This document shows, in pieces, positions 11,101 through 26,100 of a DNA stretch of 64,000 nucleotides (the stretch's first letter is position 1; the number at the start of each line of letters is the position of its first letter). This DNA is from Echiichthys vipera. Taxonomy: Eukaryota > Chordata > Actinopteri > Perciformes > Trachinidae. The stretch spans positions 26,709,917-26,773,916 of the forward strand of contig OY829648.1 of NCBI GenBank assembly GCA_963691815.1, written 5' to 3'. A program made the position numbers and the translations under genes. Below the pieces are notes generated by a model. That model searched no databases and was not told the DNA's origin. It was given only the letters and a program-made list of their open reading frames with translations.

Positions 11101-14100
11101 AGTTTATATCATCAACAAAGGTAGGTTTTTATTTTTCACTTCATTAATATCCTCCCTTCTTTTGCAGAAAGAACTCCAAACAATTGTATGCTCATGTAGT
11201 TTAATGCCATTATAGTAGTGTGGGTGTTATAGGGCTGGGCAGTCGAGATATCTTGGTAGGCAATGATTGCTGATCGTAACAAGCGCATGCTCAAATTTCT
11301 CAGAAAATCTAACGTGAAGTATTTTGAGGGAATATCATTTGAAGATTGCGGTTTCATTTTTACATCACAATATTTGTATGTATGCATGTAATCACAAGCA
11401 GTGTATAGCTGTGATTTCACTTAAAACTTGTGTTAATTTTGCTCTACAAATATAAAACTCAGTACACAGGAGTATAAAAATAGGCTTTACCATGTGGTTA
11501 TTTTATATGACACTATTTATGAAATTACATGAAAACATGTTGTGATATATATATATATATTATAGTTATTGAGATATGGAATGACCTGTATTGGGATAGA
11601 AGATTTTGTCCATCACGCCCAGCCCTAGGGTGTGGTTCAGGTGCACAGGTACTGTGTACACAATCTACCTAGGTTGCGTTCTTTTGTTTAGTGTCACTAC
11701 AAGGTGAATGAGGGGAGCTTATACAGAATAGCCTGAATAGCTCTTCAACTGAACTGACACTGCAAAACAAGAGCAGAACAATTATGCTTCCAGCTGTAAG
11801 GCTGCATTGACACCAAATCAGGCATAGCGGTGCAGATGCCAGTCCTCCTGTTCATTTGTGTGTGGGTAGTGCATTCAGGCTGTGGTTGTGGGGACAACAG
11901 GGGACGCTGAAAAAAAAGAAAGTTGAAACAGAAAGAAGAACTTTAGGAGAAACGCAACCTGTGTGGTGGCCAATCACGTAAACAACCGTTGATCAGTCAA
12001 AGCCCAATGTCCAAAAATTGTCCATTTCAGTGACACACCGCCGCACAACCCTGAACCAATCGCCGCAACACCTGATTTGGTGTAACTGCAGCCTTACATG
12101 ACCAACAGGCATAAAAAAGTAGAACACCACACAGACGAAAGGTACTGCAACAAATGCCTTATCAGTCACTATGGACAAGCAAGTAAAAAAACTTTTTCAA
12201 GGCCAACAAACATGGGTAGGAATTTGGTTGCTCCGCCAGGCTACAGAGTATCAGTTAACAGCCAAAAATAAAAAGCTTCAGCATCATCATCACCAGCTAC
12301 AAGACAACAACAACTTGAAGCCGCATTATCTAACAAGTTTGGTCCATAGCTTAAAATCAATTAGAGAGAGAGAGATCACACCCATATGACCCCCTCAGCT
12401 CTCCGAAACAGGAGTTGTCAGGGAAACTGCTCAGTCTGTCACCTGTTGCTCCACCAGAAAGCAGTGGGCCTCTCTCCTGCCACAGCCACTTGGAAGAGTT
12501 GAGATCTGGCAGGGCAGAGTAGAGTGCAGAGAGAGACAGTTTGTCAGTTTGTATCCACAGTGACAAGGCTGAAAGGAGCAGTGTGTGTTTTTTTTCTCGT
12601 TACTTCATCTATGTAGCCTCACTTACCTCCAGTACTGACAAGTGTCTGGTTCGGTCACATTGCCTTCTAGTCAGGATGGCTTAAAATGCCTTGAGACAAA
12701 CGTAGCTGACAGAAGAGTGCTCTGAGCACTGTGAGAACTTTCTAAGAAAGGCTCGGCTACTGCACCGATTTTTCAGTGTGAAGTGTGTGTCTTAGGAGAC
12801 AACTGGAAAGGGCTACGTGGCTATGTCCAACAGGTAGATCTGCTCGAACAAGTCTACACTGTCAATCAGTTGACTTTTTAACATCATGTTTTTGTTTTGC
12901 AGCCTCTGCATAAAATCAATATTGCTTCTTTTACGCACGTGTTTCGTCTGCCCCAGCAAGCCTTTACTGTTTGTACAATATGTTCTAATCCATAAAAGGG
13001 TTATCTCCCACAGGCATAGCATGACCACTCCCTCCAGTTAGGGGGCGGAGGGTGTTTTTTTGTTTTGTGTTTCAGTTTTTTTCATATTTTTAACTTCCCC
13101 TTTTTTTCCCTGTGTGTTCGTGTAGGGTTTGGAAACCTTCTGGTGTTCATTACTATCTCTATTACTCAGAGTGCTCCTCTTTAGAATGGTTCTGCAGGAA
13201 TTCAAACGCTTGTTAGAGTCATTATTTTTTAATTTTATTTATTCTATGCACTTAATTTTAGCCTGACACTGGACAGATATGTACATCTGAGGCCAAGAGC
13301 CGTAGCCCTCCTCATGATCTCCCCGGCTACTCCAATTACACCCCGACATTCAACACATTAGCTCTGAAGCACAGAGCGAAAAGGCCGCCACAGAATTCAC
13401 AGCCAGGATGCATCTGAACCCTTTAACTCCGCAAGAATTTTATCAGTAGATGTTATATTAATGGTTGAAGCGAAGACAGGCTGTGGGTGACAGATTATCC
13501 CAGAGGAGCAGTGCATGGTCGGGGCTCTGTTAGGATTACTGTGCGCCTCAGGGGATGGAAATCCATCCCGTCTCTAGTGAGATCTGCTATTGGAGCACGC
13601 CGCTGCAGCCATTGTCTGCCCCTGTTGGTTTGGTAGTAAATAGGTGAAAATGATCTAATTGTCTGACTCTAGGGTAATGTTAGAGTAATATCATGTGAGT
13701 GAGGTACCACCACAATAATTCTGGTGCAAAAGACAGGAGTATAAAAGATTTCAGCTATAGCGTGTAATATTTTTGTGGCCATTTTAACTTGTACACAACT
13801 TTTTTTTTTCATTGAAAAGTTCATTTGACATTCCAGTTTTTGCTGTTCGACCATAAAATGACATATCGTTTGGTTATGTGCCACACCCGCATCAATGATG
13901 AACCTTTTCCATGAGATTTACATAAAGGTTCTCATTACATGGTAGGGTAGAGTATGTTACAAAGAGGAGTTGCTTCTCTTTAGGGAACAGCCCTGTCTAT
14001 TGTTAAGATACACCTGTTGTTTAACAGGTCTGGTGAGTTATGACTGTGTCCTAACCAGGCAGGTGCAACCGATGCTCAAAAGTAGTTGCCTTCGTGTGAG

Positions 14101-17100
14101 AGACGCCACACTTACGGTTACAAGAAGAGACACGTTTGAGGGGTTTTCTTTGGTTTTCTTTTTCGGTTGACTAATCTTTTTTTTATGTCTATGGCTTTTT
14201 CATGCAGATTTTACATATGGAAATCATGCGCTGTATATGGGAGTGGTCCGGTGGCCTCCTTAATGTATTGTTCAAAAAGCCTGGGCACAGACTGTGGTGT
14301 CTGTGCTTGTGTGTTTAGCTTCTCATTTGTTTGAACCGCACACAAACATGGATACTATTCTTCCTTTCTTGCTGTTGCTGCTGTCACATGTCCGTGTCTC
14401 TCGCAGCACGTCCCCGCACCGTGGGAACTGCCGCCCTATACGATTTGAACCTCCAATGTTGGACTTTCACGAACAGTGAGTGAGCATTTTTTATTTTGTT
14501 TTTGTTGCATGTTACATCGTTTGAGACACTTGCCATTAGTAAATCTTAGTGTTTTCTTTTTGGCAAGAAGAGACATAAATCTTAAATACTTCATCAAACA
14601 CCCTCAGATATAATATTAAACATTTTCAATAGTTAGTACAGACTAGAGCTCAGTCATTACATCCTATATCTCTCTGTATTATATGGAGTAATCCTTTTGA
14701 GTGACTCTGTCTAACCTCAGCCTGTCAACAAAAAATGCATAAGTGAAGAAGCGTTTAAGTCCAGCGTCGGCGCCTAGCTTCACCCACACCAGACTCAATA
14801 GATCACATTCTTCTCAGTCAGTGGGTGCACACCCATGTAGACTGACCCAGCTTTAAGTGAGGCCTACCTTACCACGGTGCAGAGTGCAAATGATTCAGTA
14901 GCTCTCAGAAGAGCCAGCTAGCCCTACACAAGCTCACAGAGAGAGACCCAGCTGTCTCAGCCTGTCCTCACTAAACAATCCACTTATCAGCTGTGAATGT
15001 TTGAGGGCATGAAAATAAAACCTTGAGAAAACCTCACCCTGCCACTAACACACTGGAAAGGAAGGCAGGATTAGATTAGAGGTCTTTGAAAATCAGACAA
15101 CTTAAGATGCACTTCATTTAAGATGTTTAGATGATAGACATGTTTATATCTTCCTTATTTGTGTTGGAAGAACCGCACTCGACTCTTCATACACTTCATT
15201 TAAAGGACCATACAAGGAATGTTTCAAGTTGAGTCAGCTGTGGGGCTGCACCAAATACATCAACATTGGAATGCTTCACAGATTTCTTTCTTTGCATGTC
15301 TATATATTAATTTTGTTTATATACTGTATTTCTGTTCCATTGCAGATAAAGATTAGGCTACACTAATATAAGTATCAGTATTTGTAGAATTAGATAGCAA
15401 CGTTGGCTGTAGGATTGTTTCCGATTCGTGTAATCTAAATATTTCCACTAACTCCAGAGCGTTGTTTCTGTCGTAGCATAATGTTGCTATCAGCCTAAAG
15501 GCGCTGTTATTATGTCATCATTATGCTGCCTACGTGTATTTATGGTAATGAAACTGACAAAGTATTTTCATTAAAGAAAGTTGACTTTGATTTGACAGTG
15601 GCTCTCCAAGACCGGAATTGCCTACCCCTGTCTTAGACAAACCCTTTTGATTTTTTGTCATCGTCGTCATTTTGTCATTCAATCATGTTGTTGTATGTTC
15701 TTCTACATTTAATCTCTCGTCTCTTTCAATATGTCGTTGTGTCATGGCTTTTACAAAAGCTTCTTCTTTTCATTTACAGGCCCGTTGGAATGCCAAAAAT
15801 GGAGAAAGTTTATTTACATAATCCTAGCTCAGAAGAAATTAGTTTGATATCAATATCAGCAACAACAGCACATTTTCATGCATCCTTTTTCCAGAATAGG
15901 GTAAGTACTATCACCTGGAAGTCTCTTTGTTAACATCGATTCATTTTTATCACAGATTCTAATACTGGTCTATTAAAAACTATGAAAATGCAGATTTAAG
16001 AATTTGGGGGCAAACCTTTGTCTAAACTGTTAAATGTTTTTTGGGGGCATGTTTAAAAAGAAAAAGTAATTAGTGTGTACATTTACAATTCTTAAATGTG
16101 AGATGATCCCATATTAAAATGCATCCAGTAATTACCACCTTGGGCTAACATGAGTAAATAAAAAGCATACTTTTGCTATTATCAGTGAACGTAAATGTAA
16201 CAGTGTTGTTGATAGAGAGGGAAATGAAAATAAGATGAATTGAATGAAAATAAAATTCTGGTTTTAGGATTAGGATAGTGGCATAAACTGGTAAAAAAAT
16301 AAGTTAGATGTTTTTTTGAGGCGTATCCTGAGGTGGTATTTCCCCCTTCATTTCTTACACTGACAAATGATTTCAAAGGAAAAAAACGGTTCCTTGATCT
16401 TAAGTCAGATGACTGTTGATCTCACCATGTTTTTGATCACCATGCTTCATGTGGCATATTTAAAAATGGAAAACTCATTTTGATAACTTTGCTTGACTAT
16501 TGTAAACCCAATCAGGAAACACAATGTATCATTGTCCTATCTCGCAAGAGGTATTTGTATTCTTTCTTTGCTTTCAACCCGAGTAGACTCGAGTGCAGGG
16601 CACCTTCTTGCATCAACAGCATAAATGTGAACAGCAGTACGTAGATGCTGACAATAAAGTGGGAAGTCCTGATGCAAATTACATGTCATTAGAGCATGAC
16701 CACACCAAAGAGATGAATGGCAGTGTATAAAGAGACGCTCTGAGATGCCAAGACTGACTAATCCATTGCCAAATAAACACAAACTCTAAACATGGCTCAT
16801 ACTCTTTGTTGGCATTTATTGGCAAACACAGATATTCAGCATTTAAATCCACAAGCTGCAGGGTCCCAAAAGGATGGATGCACTGCACAATAACTGATAC
16901 TGAAGCGAAGGACCTGTGGACCTTGGTGGCTCACCCCTTTTGTTGTCTGATGTGTGTTTTTGTCTCTTAACCTCCAGTTCACACAACCTACTATACAGTT
17001 CTCAAAGTTGGTAAAAACAGCAAATCCGACCATGGGCACAAAGTTACAAAAGTCGAAATTAAGTTTAAACTGGGTGGCTCCCACTGGCTCCGGCCGTCGC

Positions 17101-20100
17101 CATCTTGGCAGTGCCTAGTGCTCCTGGCTAATCCAAAAATGAGCAAAGAGCTGAGGTGGGCTGAATGAAAGCACCAGGCGTCGCAGAATGTTAGAGGCCA
17201 CAGCTGCTGGTCTAAACTGAGTGGGAGATATCTGGAGCTTGACCTTGGTACTGCCGTTTACGCTTCCTGAATTTGGGCTGCTAGTGCGGCTAACTGAATG
17301 TCTCCCCTGGTCAGTTACCACCACGGATAGAAGCTAACTGTGATTCAACTCTAATACATGACTAATGAACAGATTGAAGTCAATCAATCAACCTCAATTT
17401 AGATTACACTGACGCATCGGCAAATAAAAAAATGCAATAATCGTTAGATTAGAATTCCCCACACCGCTTGAAAACTGCACATATTTATGGTTTGACACTA
17501 GAGTCTACAGGGGACTGTATGTATGTTTTTCATTTACAGGCTCGTTGGAATGCCAAAAATGGAGAAAGTTTACTCAGATATTTGATAAAATGCAAGTCCA
17601 AAGTGATCACAGGCAGCAGATGGAAGTTCAAGACTAAACAAGAGTCGAGAAGAACTTTCCGATTTGCTGTTAGCAGGATTGTGATGCTTTTCCGATATAC
17701 ATTTTCTCACATGGGCATATTGGCAGATAAACAGAAAATGTTTTCTGTAATGATTAAGAGCCTCCTTTCAGGAAAGACCTGTTCTGTCACTTTAAGTGCA
17801 GTTTCTGCTGCACACATCGTTTGCTTGTTTAAGTGGGGCAAGGACACGGTGTAGATTTGGCCAGTGTGTTGCCCCAAGACATTGATTATACAAGATGGGT
17901 CGTTAAGAGGAGGATGTTAGTTGTTATTGTAGGTATGCTGGAGGTGTTTAAAGTGGTAATACAGGTAATATAGAGGTGCCCGAAGTCCAGCGCGTTCATG
18001 TGAACATTAGTCGTGTAAAATACATTCAATTTCAGGACATGAGGGTTTAGTTCACAGAGACATTCAGGGGGAAGGAATGTGGTGTGGTATTGAAAAAAAC
18101 TGAGGCCTCTCGTCCTCTGTCATGGGATATGTTTGTATAAAGGCTTTCTACATCAGAGGAGATAAAATCACGTCTCCTCTTTCAGTGACTTATTTCTAAA
18201 ATCATAAGCATGAACCATCATTAGTTCAGGTAAAATGGAAGATTTTGAATGTACAGTTTTACGTGGTAATTAACATAATTTGCCACGGGTTAGTTTGACT
18301 CTAGGTTCCTACGGGTTTCTCTGAATTATCAGCAACTTTAAGAACAGGTTTACATAGAATAGAAAGACTTTATTGATTCCAAGCTGGGAAATTGCATGTG
18401 GAGGAATGTTTGCAGTTTAGTTGTTGCTTTGATATCCAGTTCGTTTGAGTCAAACTACTCAAATTCTTCTTGAGGCAGACACATAAGACACATAATGGGA
18501 GAATATATGTGAAAGCTTTATGTTAGACCAGTCGTCTCGGGACATGCAATGTTTTGGTTTAATATTGGTGTTTTTCTTTAATAAATGCCAAATACATGCT
18601 ATGTTTATTAACTGCATGGCACCAATGCATATCTTGTATCTATTTCTGTTTATTTTTGCCAAGTATTATTTTGCTATGGTTTTATTTGTCTTGGAGGACG
18701 TATTTATACCCCAAGATTCTTCATGCACTCAAACCCATTAATAGTTAGAGACCACAATCTCCAGAGATCTCTGCTGTGGTCACGTGTGACCAAGTGTTAT
18801 GCATCAGGACTTACCAAGTGACTGTGTTTATTAGCTGTGTCGCTATGCACTAATGCTTTCAAGTACACACTGCATAGTATATTGTTATTTAAAATAAATA
18901 AATGTACTTAACTTTTAGTTGAGCTGGGACTGCGGAGCCTAACTGCCACTGCCAAGACCAAGCTAAATGTTTATCAAAGATTAGGGTTTCCCAGAGCTGT
19001 CTCTCTTCTCCATTTCCCGTGTGGATTTTAGTGTGTGCGCCTTGTGAGGAAACTAATCTGAGCATAGAAATGTATTTCACCTCCTCTGCATTTTCTTTAG
19101 ATAACAGTTAATGTTCTAAAAAGAGCTTTGACTAAAACATCGATCAAAAGCAAAGCAGGCAGTAAAGCACAGAGCTCTTTGTAGCGCACATGCAAATACA
19201 AGATTATCTATTGTCACTACCAAGGTAACTAAACATGGGTTGATTTAAGGATAGTACATTAACAATACGGAGCTTCATATAGTATTCCATCTTAATGGAA
19301 AGCACTGTAACAAATGCCACCATACTTCTTTTTGACTTAAAAAACAGGAAGAGAAAGTAGCCGGTTTAAGTGTATATGAAAGGCACAATATATATGTACA
19401 CAAACAACAAACCCATGCCCTTGGGATGTGGTATAAAAATGGCCCAGTTTATATATTGTTTCCTGCTTGAAGAAGTTTCCTGGCTGAAATGAATTGCCGG
19501 GCTAAATGAATAATAATAACAATGCACAAGTTAGAGCGTATGTTTCCTGTTATGATTTATCATTTTGCTTCTGCACTTTCAACCAAGCCTTTATGCGGAG
19601 AAGGGTGAATTTAACTTCCATTATCTGCATTTCTGAAACTCTCAGAACGTTCTGCAGCAGCAGAGATGACACAAAGTCCTGTTCTGTTACAGTAGTGTAC
19701 AACCACTAACCACGAGTCTGTGTAAATCAACAAGAAGTTCTTTCTGTAGATGCCCTTGTTAGTATAAATTGTCAGAAAAGGCTTCAGGGGTTTCTGAGTC
19801 AAAAACCCACTGAACAGTCACCACCAAAATGCTAAAGTTAGAGTGTAGCTGTAATGTTTTCGTAGCAGCAGCTCTTTAAGGTCAGGTGTTATGGAAGCAA
19901 GTGTTAAGATCTTTCAGTTCATTTTATGAGTTGGGAGTCAGTACACGTGATCAACTCAGAGAAGCTGTATTTTGTTAAAAAGGGATGGTTGTACCGCACA
20001 TAATGGATGTTGTGTTCTTTCTACAGATAATTCCACCAGGAGGGAACACATCATTTGATGTCGTGTTTCTCGCTCGAGTTGTTGGGAATGTAGAAAACAC

Positions 20101-23100
20101 TTTATTTATTAATACATCACATCACGGAGTGTTTACATACCAGGTATAGACCCAAATCTACAATACTTCATTTTTAAAAGTGGAATAGAAGGTGCCGTGA
20201 GAAATGTGACTAACTTTGCTTTTTTTTTTTTTTTTTTTTAATACCTGTCCTGGAGGTTTTTGGGGTCGGCATCCCAAACCCCTACAGACTGCGGCCCTTC
20301 ATTGGGGCTCGAGTTCCAGTAAACAGCAGCTTCTCACCTCTTATAAACATCCACAACCCGTTCAGTGAACCACTGCAGGTATTTTGGAGTGCATACTTTT
20401 TACAACTGCCAACGAGGTTATGTTTTTTCGTTTTGGTCTGTTTGTCAGCATGATTACGGAAAAAATAATGGCCCGTTTTTCAGGAGACTTTGTGGAAGGG
20501 TGAAACATGGATCAATGAAGAGCTCATTAAAAGGCTACTATTGTAGAAAGTCAGATTTCCATTTTTTTTTTCATTACAAGGCAGGGAGATGGGTCCATCA
20601 GGCAGACCTTTACCTCCGAGGAGAAGTGAGGGCCAGGGGCTAGCTTTCACTCAAGAGGCTGTGTCCCTAAATTTTCATAAACTTTAACCTCCAATAAAAT
20701 AGAAACTAGCCTGGTACAAAAAATTCACCCCCCTCAGTGTTGTCATGGAGATATGACCTAAACGTACAGACTATAATGTTTTTTTGTTCCAGGCCTTAAA
20801 TAGGTTTAATGATGCTGTGAAAAACGGCCTGTTTAACATGGGGGTCAATAAGAAACCGCTCTATTGTGCAAACTACTCCTAGTGACACTCTGAGAACTGC
20901 AGTTTTTGGCACTTCAGTAATGGATCAACCAGGAAGTCGCTGTGGCGGGGGCTTGCTTTAAACAAGCGGTCAGGACCTTTGAAAGGTTGTGATGTCACAA
21001 CTATACAATATATAGTATAGGTATAAAGTGCCACCACAGTCGTTCCCTGGCTGCAATGAAGGTGCAGCTGCAGAAGACCCAGAAACACTGACCAATCGTT
21101 TCAGACAGAGGGTAAATATACTGTAGGTATATTCAGATAGACAGGATGAGAAAAATAATGTCTTTTTTGAGCTTTAAAGCATGAAAACATGTTCTAGCAG
21201 AACAAACAAACCCATGTATGAACCTGAAAATAAACATTATATTGGACCTTTAAATTTTGGTGAAGATCTGAATCACTGGCCGGATACAGAAATAGTTTTT
21301 CACTTTCATTAACATTGTGAGATTCCATGGCCTTGGCAGAGGTCTGCGCTATTAGAGCGTCCTTTTAGTTTGTTTTGTTTTTATATGAAACAGCTTTTTC
21401 ATAAAATAAAGGTTTTTGTTGAAGTGCCTTGGTTATTTAAAAAACATGCTAGTACAGCAATGCTATAGCCACAGCGGATATTTTATCAAATTCTCAACAA
21501 TAAAACAGTATTTCGGAATAAATCAAGTATTAATACTTTGATCTCTAGTTTATATGTTGTGCTCCTTTTCTATTTCTTACTCCAGGTTGTTGAGATGTAC
21601 TCCAGTGGTGGGGATCTTCATCTCGAGCTTCCCACAGGTCAACAAGGGGGCACTTTGAAATTATGGGTTAGTTTGACCTGTCAGTGGTTTTTGTTGCAGT
21701 GTTTGTGCGGAGCCTATTTTGATTTGACGATAACAGCAGTGAGAGTCACCTCACTGTGTCCCTTGCTGACCTTCTCCTTCCAGGAGATTCCTCCATTTGA
21801 GACAAAGGGAGTGATGAGAGCCAGCTTCTCGTCGAGAGACGTGGACAACCACACAGCTTTTATCAGAATCAAAACCAACGCCCCCAATGAAGACAAGTTC
21901 ATCATCCTCCCTGTAGAGGTGGAGGTCACAGCAGGTATGCTACCAAACCTTTGTGAAGTTTTTTTATCACCTACCGTACATTAATTGCTATGCTCCGTGT
22001 CCTGTTGTCAGTCAGGTCAACCTGTTTCTGTTTTTACTCCTTTTTTGCAGCCCCTGGTATATACTCCTCCATAGAGATGCTTGATTTCGGTACACTGCGA
22101 TCACAAGGTAAGCAGTCCAACAAAACAAGCTTCATCTTGCAGTTTTTCTTTCATAAACTTTCTTTGCTCACTCCTCTGTTCTCTTTTCCAATTCCTTTTT
22201 GTCTTACAGATCGTCCAAAATTGCTGAATGTACATCTTTTAAATTCAGGCACAAAAGATGTTCCAATTACAGTAGGTATCCATAGTAGCCTTTTAAAATC
22301 CTTAAACGGCTATTTTAACCCTTCTATAACCCTTTCCTTTATTTACACTTCACAGAGTGTACGTACGACACCGTCAAATGAAGCAGTCACAGTAGATTTC
22401 AAAGCAATCACACTGAAGGCTGGAGAGAGCAGATATACCAAAGTTGCTAGTATTAGTTTTGACGGTAAGTAAGATTTTTACATGGTAATATTTGACACTT
22501 CTGTTAAAATATAAATGTTATACTATAAAAAACTTTGTTGACAAAGGTGCTGCTGTTAAATTGTGTTGTTCCGACAGGTGTTTCTTTTCTCTTATCCGCA
22601 CCGTTTCTATAATAGATGCTAGGCTTAATAACAGAAACACAGAGGATTTATTGCAGGACATGTGTTTTAGTTTTGGACTTAAAAACCTGCCAAATCAGTT
22701 TGCACTTATTTTATTCCTTACTTTAACTACTAAGTGTGTTTTTTCTGCTAAATAACTTAAACATTCAACAAATTCAAATTCAATTTGGATTTTCTGAGGA
22801 ATTGTAAAAGTAAACAGAGACAGCTTATGACACACAATCAATCAAAGTTAGAAATTGATAACTATCAACTAAAGGATATGATGTAGACAGTTAACCAAAC
22901 ATATCTTATAGATTAAAAGTACACATCTCCATTTTCACTTTAAAATAGTGCAGTTACAGGCACCATTTCCACTGAAGCCAGGCTCTTAACAGGGAAACTC
23001 TTAATAGTGTGTCACAAAGTGTGGAGCCTGCATGATGTCAGTTTCCTCCGAACATTTAAAGGAGGTTCACAGAAAAATCATCTTAACAAGAAGTGAAGCT

Positions 23101-26100
23101 GGCATTCTTTGAGTTTGCAGTGTTTTTTGCTTCGACTTCCTTTTTAGAGTTTTTCCATTTGACCTTTATTTCAGGTTTATTCACATACTTTGTTGACAAT
23201 AAAAGAAACAGGAAGTCAATATATTTGCTTATGTGGGTGCCCTGTAATATATTTTGACTGTATAGTAGTGAGGACATGGACATACTTTAGCTTTTAGAAT
23301 TTAACATCATGTCCTAACTCAAGCCATTTCTTACACTTTTTGGTTTAGAGAATTGCACAACTTCCTCTTGTGAGGCCTTGTACCCTTTCGCAGTGCACTT
23401 ATATGCTGTTTTGATCTTTGTTTTTCGTTGCAGCCTCAAAAGCGAGAAGACCGTATCAGTTCTCTGGTAAGATAACTGTGAAAGCGAAAGAAAAGAGTTA
23501 CTCCAAGCTTGAAATACCTTACCAGGCTGAAGTTTTGGACGGGTGAGTTGTTTTGTGGAGGAGAAAAATGTTCCTGTAAGAATTTTAGTTTTCTAAAAAC
23601 GTCTCTCTGTTCTGGCAGCTACCTGGGCTTCGACCACACAGCCACATTGTTCCACATCAGGGACAGCCCTGTGGACCCAGTGGACAGACCCCTCTTCCTC
23701 ACAAATGCCTTCAGTTTTGCAATCCGGATACACAATGTGTCCCTGCCCGAAGAGGCCAAAACCATGTTTAATGTGAGAGTCATCAGAAAGGGTTAACGGA
23801 GGACAATCTGATAGTGAAGTGTGATTTATGTATAAAAGTCAATGCGACGACACTTTTTCTCTTTCTATTTTAGGTGCAGAACTTCAGTGCACCCATCCTC
23901 ATCCCCCCTCACGAGTCACGCTACATCTTCTCCCTCCTCTTTCGGCCAGTCCGACCCTCCATTCACATAGACAGCAACATCCTGCTCATCACAAATGCAT
24001 CCAAGTTTCACCTGCCTGTCCGGGCCTACACAGGCTTCTTGGAGGTACATAATGGACATGTTTATGTATAAGAAAAATAATCTTAGTATGAAGTTAATTA
24101 ACTTAGTATCAAAGTGGACAAGAGCTCATTAATCTTATCTGCCATTCATTACATTAAGTCTGTATCCACAAGCAATTAATTAAAAAAAAAAAAAAAGGTT
24201 TAAAGTCTTTAGGCTAGCTGACAAGCTGCAAAAGAACATGCTCCTTAAGCTTTCTTGCCCTATTTAACTAGATTCTTGAGAAAATAAACTTTGTTTTGAT
24301 CATGTACAGTCCGTAGCTTATAGGAAATCAGTATGAGGAATTCATTTACAATTAGTAAAGTATGTTAGCTGCATAAATTCCACTGGTCCAGAGCTGAGGT
24401 TGAAGCTACTGGGATCTGCTTAACTAGTTCCCTTTAGCTTCAGGGTTTTAGTTCTCCTTCTTGATTCGATTGAACTGATGCCACATTTAGTTCTGTGGAA
24501 TAACAAGCTGAATTCACCTCACTTCATCAAAATGGGTATTTGTTATTAACAGGTGAGGAAACTTCAATGGGTACATTTAGTTTTAGCTTTAAATAAAGCT
24601 GGCAGTGGCTATTTAAACAATTCGCTTTTACTCGATATAGCCATTTAGCTGGCTTTTTTTCTGTGACGGTGAGTGTGATGCTGTTTTCTAGAGACCACAG
24701 TTTACCAAGCAATACAAAGTCAGAATACAGGAACTACACAACCAGAGTGTATTGATTGCGGTTTGGCTTTGGTTTTAGCTCTGCGTCTGTAGTTACTTTA
24801 AATTTAAAAAGGTGCTGTTACAGAAAGTAACCATTGTTGTGGAATAAAAATGGATCAGATAGATATGACATTATGATTCTTGGTGATGTGTGTAATGTGG
24901 TGTTTGTTGTTTGTCGCCTGGTGTGAGCAGCCGCTGGTGCTACCTCCCAGTCTAAAGGAGAACATCCTGGATTTTGGTGTTCGCAGTGCAACAGACACCA
25001 GCAGCATCACATTTGTGGTGGTCAACAGTAATCCCATAGAGGTGAGATCACACAGCATACTGCAGTTATTGCATTTATTTTAAGTAACATAAAACGCTAG
25101 CTGACTATGTAACAATTGGCAAGTTTTTTTTAGATGGCTTGTGCTGATCAGAAAGTAAGAAATAATGAGAAGAACTTATTTGCTGTAGGTTTGTTTCTCC
25201 ATTGCCCAATACACAGCAACATCCATTGTGGATTGTTCATGGACTTAAATGTGCTGACTTGTGCTTTCACATATTTTCAGTGCAACAGTGTAACATACTC
25301 ATTTCCACTGTGGTAGATGATTTAAATGACAGTCACACATTGTTCACCAAAAGGGCTCCGGCCATCATAGTGTGCAGTTTTGTCCTTTTTGTCCTTGACA
25401 AACTCTTTTGCATCCTGCAGCTGGAGATCAAGTCCTGGCTGGTCACGGGAGACAGCCTTTCCATGGAGCTACTGAAGACAGAGAAAGGAAACACAACAGC
25501 CGCCCTAAATCGCCTGCGAGAGCTGCAGAACACCTCAGCATCCCATCACAAAACAGTAAGACCTCCACAGTGTCACTCCAGAGCTGCTTCATCATGATGC
25601 TAAATTTGGTAGATATTCTAAACCCAATAGCAGAAGGGCAGTTAGTGGAGAGTAGTGTCACCAATCTAATGCAATCCAAAAGAAAGACCTGTGTTGTGGT
25701 AAACAGAAAACCTGTTTCATCAGTCATCTAGTTCGGAATAGCAAATTGGAAGAAGAAAAATTGGTTACATTGCAACTTTTCTCTGTTACACACAAGCACT
25801 CACTCTCTGTTCCCCCTACCTGCCAATAAATGTCATGTAGTTGATATGAATTGAAAACTTTTACAGTGTCTGATTCTCACATTCATAAGTAAGCCTTGAT
25901 ATCGGTCCTTGAAACCTTCAATGTTTCAACTGAAATAACCACTACCAAGTAGTATCAAATCTTCCCTTATTATTTGTGTGGTTTTGCCCGCAGCAAATCA
26001 CTGCTCGAATTCACTCGAATTATGACATGCGATTGGCCCACTACCGCAGGAGCTACAGTCCATACAGTCTGAGGTGAAAGTCAGACCCAAATAATACACT

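Larger units (their letters stand above)
8176..20378 (+). other. tmem131: tmem131 exons 1-7: signal peptide and PapD-like domain
   Basis: Coding exons: 8176-8299, 10733-10794, 11080-11120, 14407-14475, 15780-15900, 20027-20143, 20256-20378. Exon 1 carries a basic N-terminus and a short hydrophobic core (CIGLLRMLFIAFIHS). Exons 4-6 carry the PapD-like domain. Introns 1-5 are the longest in the gene (up to about 4.1 kb) and hold most of its transposon insertions. The acceptor of exon 7 is preceded by a run of 20 T (20220-20239). Confidence 0.93.
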
